A stretch of DNA of 9,244 nucleotides from Lysobacteraceae bacterium (lineage in GTDB: Bacteria; Pseudomonadota; Gammaproteobacteria; Xanthomonadales; Xanthomonadaceae), in the NCBI GenBank assembly GCA_027483745.1, contig JAIXTZ010000069.1, positions 1-9,244 on the forward strand. Direction: 5' to 3'. The notes below the pieces were generated by a model. It made no database searches, was not told the DNA's origin, and saw nothing but the letters and a program-made list of their open reading frames with translations. Below, piece by piece: positions 6,630 through 9,244 of the stretch; positions within the stretch are counted from its first letter, which is position 1, and each line of letters begins with the position of its first letter. Both the position numbers and the translations under genes were made by a program.

Positions 6630-7322
6630 ATGTGTGGTCGATTCACTCAAGCAGTCCCGTGGTCCGCGGTCTGGGCGTTCAGCCAGCCGCTTGTGTTGGC
6701 CGTCCCGGACGAGCCGCTCTCTCCCCGGTACAACATCGCGCCGACGCAATCCGCCTGGGTGATCGCCGGAGACGGTGCGGGCGGGGCGAAGGTTGGTGTG
6801 ATGCGATGGGGGCTGGTTCCGGGTTGGGCTAACAGCCTTCCCAGTGGCCTATCGACCTTCAACGCACGAATCGAATCTGTCGCGATTAAGCCAACCTTTC
6901 GGCAGGTTTTCGGACGTCGACACTGCTTGATTCCAGTCGGCGGCTACTACGAGTGGGTGGGCACGGGTCGAGCCAAGCAGCCTTGGTACATCACGCCGTC
7001 CGAGGATCAGATGATGTTCTTCCCCGGCCTCTGGGACCGGTGGATGTCGCCGACAGGAGAGGCGCTGCTGAGCTTCACGGTACTGACCGCCCCAGCCGAC
7101 GGCGGACTCGCACGCCTCCATCATCGTCGCCCCATGGTCATTCCAGCTGTTTTGGGGGGCGATTGGCTCAGCGCCGGGCCCAAGGCGCTCAGCATCTTAA
7201 TGGGACTCCAACCCCCTGACTTACGCTGGCATCCTGTCGCCATGGATGTTGGCAACGTTCGCAGCGATCACTCTGGCCTGATTGAGCCGGTTGCCGCTAT
7301 AGACCTTACTGGCAGCAGCTGA
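6630..7322 (+). CDS. SRAP-domain protein (YedK/HMCES family), abasic-site DNA crosslinker
   Basis: SRAP proteins sense abasic sites in single-stranded DNA and shield them by forming a thiazolidine bond through the Cys exposed after removal of Met1. This 230-residue protein has the family's usual length. It starts MCGRFTQ, so Cys2 is present and the ATG at 6630 is fixed by this requirement even though the ribosome binding site is weak. RYNIAPTQ (33-40), RWGLVPGWA (59-67), FNARIES (77-83) with Asn78, GGYYEW (104-109) with Glu108, and LHHRRPM (163-169) with His164 give the catalytic set. YedK uses Cys2, Asn75, Glu105 and His160. The usual ...HDRMP motif reads HHRRP here, a deviation beside the catalytic His. 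The C-terminal SGLIEPV (approximately 215-221) is typical. It is the only plus-strand gene and stands alone. SRAP genes are often carried on mobile or accessory DNA, which fits its place beside tRNA-Ser. Confidence 0.94.
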   Translation: MCGRFTQAVPWSAVWAFSQPLVLAVPDEPLSPRYNIAPTQSAWVIAGDGAGGAKVGVMRWGLVPGWANSLPSGLSTFNARIESVAIKPTFRQVFGRRHCLIPVGGYYEWVGTGRAKQPWYITPSEDQMMFFPGLWDRWMSPTGEALLSFTVLTAPADGGLARLHHRRPMVIPAVLGGDWLSAGPKALSILMGLQPPDLRWHPVAMDVGNVRSDHSGLIEPVAAIDLTGSS

Positions 7323-7387
7323 CCGAGTTGGCGAAGCAGCTCTACCCGGATCCCGAGGCGCAAGGCAGGTTAGAAGTTGCCGCTTAG
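7286..7387 (+). pseudogene. C-terminal remnant of an unidentified gene overlapping the SRAP 3' end
   Basis: In the frame offset from SRAP, an open stretch reads RPYWQQLTELAKQLYPDPEA, continues QGRLEVAA, and stops with TAG at 7385-7387. It has no start codon of its own, and a stop at 7283-7285 bounds it upstream. The amphipathic, Leu/Ala/Gln-rich text looks more like real protein than a shadow frame, so it may be the tail of a gene lost by deletion. I cannot identify the parent. A chance frame is the alternative. Confidence 0.25.
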
Positions 7388-7418
7388 GCTAGGAACCCCC
7401 AAGTCATGAGGCCTAAGC
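7382..7418. repeat. Inverted repeat GCTTAGGC / GCCTAAGC with 21-base loop
   Basis: Perfect eight-base arms at 7382-7389 and 7411-7418 lie 60 bases after the SRAP stop. No T-run follows on either strand, so it is not a textbook intrinsic terminator, though it could still end SRAP transcription. A relic terminal repeat of a mobile element is another possibility. Confidence 0.4.
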
Positions 7419-7462
7419 CAGCCATCGACCGACAGTAAGCAGCAATGAACACAAATAGGCCC

Positions 7463-7482
7463 CGGCATACCAAATGGCATAC
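7463..7482. repeat. Direct repeat GGCATACC-aaat-GGCATACC
   Basis: Two identical eight-base copies are separated by four bases, about 57 bases from the tRNA-Ser 3' end. On the minus strand it reads GGTATGCC twice. Short GGTAT-type repeats are common beside tRNA-integrated islands as integrase arm-type sites; whether these are such sites is inference. Confidence 0.45.
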
Positions 7483-7538
7483 CGCGACCGATTAAAGAAC
7501 ACTAAATCGATCAAAAACAACCACTTAAATCTATATCA

Positions 7539-7628
7539 TGGCGGAGAGAGTGGGATTCGAACCCACGGTGGTGTCGCCACCACGGCGGTTTTCAAGACCG
7601 CTGCCTTAAACCACTCGGCCATCTCTCC
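7539..7628 (-). tRNA. tRNA-Ser (anticodon UGA), CCA encoded
   Basis: The gene folds as a class II tRNA of 90 bases including CCA. The acceptor stem is GGAGAGA (7622-7628) with TCTCTCC (7543-7549), all seven pairs Watson-Crick, then discriminator G and encoded CCA (7539-7541). The D-arm region reads GGCCGAGTGGTTTAAGGC, the anticodon arm GCGGTCTTGAAAACCGC gives UGA in a CUUGAAA loop, a long variable arm GGTGGCGACACC follows, and the T arm is GTGGGTTCGAATCCCAC. It reads UCA codons, with wobble. It stands 49 bases after the LysR stop in the same orientation. Confidence 0.98.
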
Positions 7629-7677
7629 TCGGGCGACGCATTGTAGCCGGCCTCGCCGCCGCGCAGTCCGTCCCGAA

Positions 7678-8604
7678 CTACAGGCGCGCCTCGCCCATCA
7701 GGCGCGGGAACTCCTCGACCATATGGTCGATGAAAGCGCGCACCGCCGGCAGCTGGCCGCGCCGCGACGGAAAGACGGCGTGGAAGATGCCCTGCTGCAG
7801 GCTCCAGGCCGGCATCACGACCTCCAGCCGCCCGGCGCGGACGGCATCGACACAGGCGGCCTCGGGCATCAGGGCGATGCCGATGCCAGCCATCGCGGCT
7901 TCCTGCAGCAGCGGGAAATCGAGCGCCATCAGCCGCGGCTTGATCTCGACCTTGCGGGTCTCGCCATTCGGGCCGTGCAGCTCCCACACCTGCCGCGCAT
8001 CGTCCTCGCTCATGCTCAGCGTGACGTGGTCCGCCAAGGCTTCCGGGTCGATCGGCCGGCCGTGGCGCGCCAAATAGATGGGGCTCGCGACGAGCAGCTC
8101 GCGGAATTCGCCGAAACGGCGCATGGCCAACTCGCCGTCGGTGTCGAGCTTGGTGCGCACGCGCAGGGCGACGTCGAAGCCCTCCTCGATGACATCGACG
8201 CGGCGGTTCGCCACGTGCACCTGCAGGCGAACCTTCGGGTGCTTGATCAGGAAACCGGGCACCACGCGCGACAGAAGGCGCTGCGAGAGCGAGACCGGGC
8301 AGCTCACGCGCACCACGCCGCGCGGCTCTGCGCTGAGCACCTGCACGGCCTCCTGCGCGGCCTGCGCCTGCGCCAGCATCGACTGCGCGTGCTTGAAGAC
8401 GTTCTGGCCAACCTCGGTGACCGCGAACTTGCGCGTCGAGCGCTGGATCAGGCGGACGCCGAAATCCTCCTCGAGCTGGGCGATGCGCCGCGACAGCCGC
8501 GACTTCGGCACGCCGGAAGCGCGCTCGGCCGCGGCGTAGCCGCCATGTTCGACGACGAGGGCGAACAGCTTCAGGTCGTTGAGGTCGAGTTCGCCGCTGC
8601 TCAT
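7678..8604 (-). CDS. LysR-family transcriptional regulator
   Basis: This 308-residue protein is a standard LysR regulator. An N-terminal winged helix-turn-helix lies at about residues 7-66 (LNDLKLFALVVEHGGYAAAE, then SGVPKSRLSRRIAQLEEDFG and RLIQRSTRKFAVTEVG). A linker helix and a periplasmic-binding-protein-like effector domain (about 92-300) follow. The effector half resembles the CrgA/AaeR-like group (VRVSCPVSLSQRLLSRVVPG, then EEGFDVALRV); the ligand is unknown. The ATG at 8604 starts 10 bases after the serS stop, so it may be cotranscribed with serS. LysR genes are usually divergent from their target; no such partner exists here, so the target cannot be guessed from context. Codon use is strongly GC-ending like serS, as expected for core chromosome genes. 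Confidence 0.96.
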   Translation of the reverse strand: MSSGELDLNDLKLFALVVEHGGYAAAERASGVPKSRLSRRIAQLEEDFGVRLIQRSTRKFAVTEVGQNVFKHAQSMLAQAQAAQEAVQVLSAEPRGVVRVSCPVSLSQRLLSRVVPGFLIKHPKVRLQVHVANRRVDVIEEGFDVALRVRTKLDTDGELAMRRFGEFRELLVASPIYLARHGRPIDPEALADHVTLSMSEDDARQVWELHGPNGETRKVEIKPRLMALDFPLLQEAAMAGIGIALMPEAACVDAVRAGRLEVVMPAWSLQQGIFHAVFPSRRGQLPAVRAFIDHMVEEFPRLMGEARL

Positions 8605-8614
8605 CGTCGGGGGC

Positions 8615-9244
<630 letters not shown>

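Larger units (their letters stand above)
7323..7538. other. Gene-poor, locally AT-rich stretch flanking the tRNA-Ser 3' end
   Basis: No gene is supported here. The half next to the tRNA (about 7485-7538) is clearly richer in A and T than the rest of the window. The stretch holds an inverted repeat (7382-7418) and a close direct repeat (7463-7482). The side facing the tRNA 3' end is where tRNA-targeting integrative elements normally insert, so this may be an old element boundary. No integrase gene is visible. Confidence 0.4.

Noticed and set aside
7382..7418. Intrinsic terminator for the SRAP gene
   Set aside because: The stem is only eight bases, the loop is 21 bases and no T-run follows, so it is listed as an inverted repeat only.

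Overview
The window is GC-rich bacterial DNA with dense, mostly minus-strand genes. The gene families (a SerRS/LysR/tRNA-Ser block, an SRAP protein, and a lipid A modification operon with a two-component system) suggest a gamma- or betaproteobacterium, most plausibly a Xanthomonadales/Lysobacterales relative. That placement is inference from gene content and composition, not from a marker gene.

Layout in the minus-strand reading direction (right to left): the 3' part of serS (8615-9244, cut by the window edge), a LysR-family regulator 10 bases downstream (7678-8604), and tRNA-Ser(UGA) with an encoded CCA (7539-7628). A gene-poor stretch follows (7323-7538) holding a close direct repeat, a hairpin-capable inverted repeat and the end of a broken reading frame. 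One plus-strand gene lies next, an SRAP/YedK-HMCES-like abasic-site protein (6630-7322). A 474-base intergenic region separates it from a divergent minus-strand gene cluster that runs off the left edge.

That cluster reads: OmpR-type response regulator (5478-6155), sensor histidine kinase with an eroded ATP-binding domain (4276-5481), unrecognised 189-residue protein (3670-4239), lipid-A-biosynthesis N-terminal-domain (LABN) membrane protein (3296-3673), unrecognised 65-residue protein (3099-3296), ArnT/PMT-like GT39 glycosyltransferase (1615-3102), PAP2-family membrane phosphatase (822-1541), and the N-terminal 275 residues of an EptA/MCR-like phosphoethanolamine transferase (1-825). Five junctions are stop/start overlaps (four ATGA, one TAGTG), so the cluster looks like a translationally coupled operon, and the two unrecognised frames are probably real genes.

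Together the known families point to envelope remodelling, most likely of lipid A. A two-component system would control a polyprenyl-phosphate-sugar-dependent glycosyltransferase, a phosphatase acting on a lipid phosphate or diphosphate, and a phosphoethanolamine transferase. The last family confers polymyxin and cationic-peptide resistance in other bacteria. The GT2 enzyme that usually makes the sugar donor is not seen here. Its usual place beside the LABN gene holds the unrecognised 189-residue frame. No CRISPR array, transposase or intact integrase is visible.
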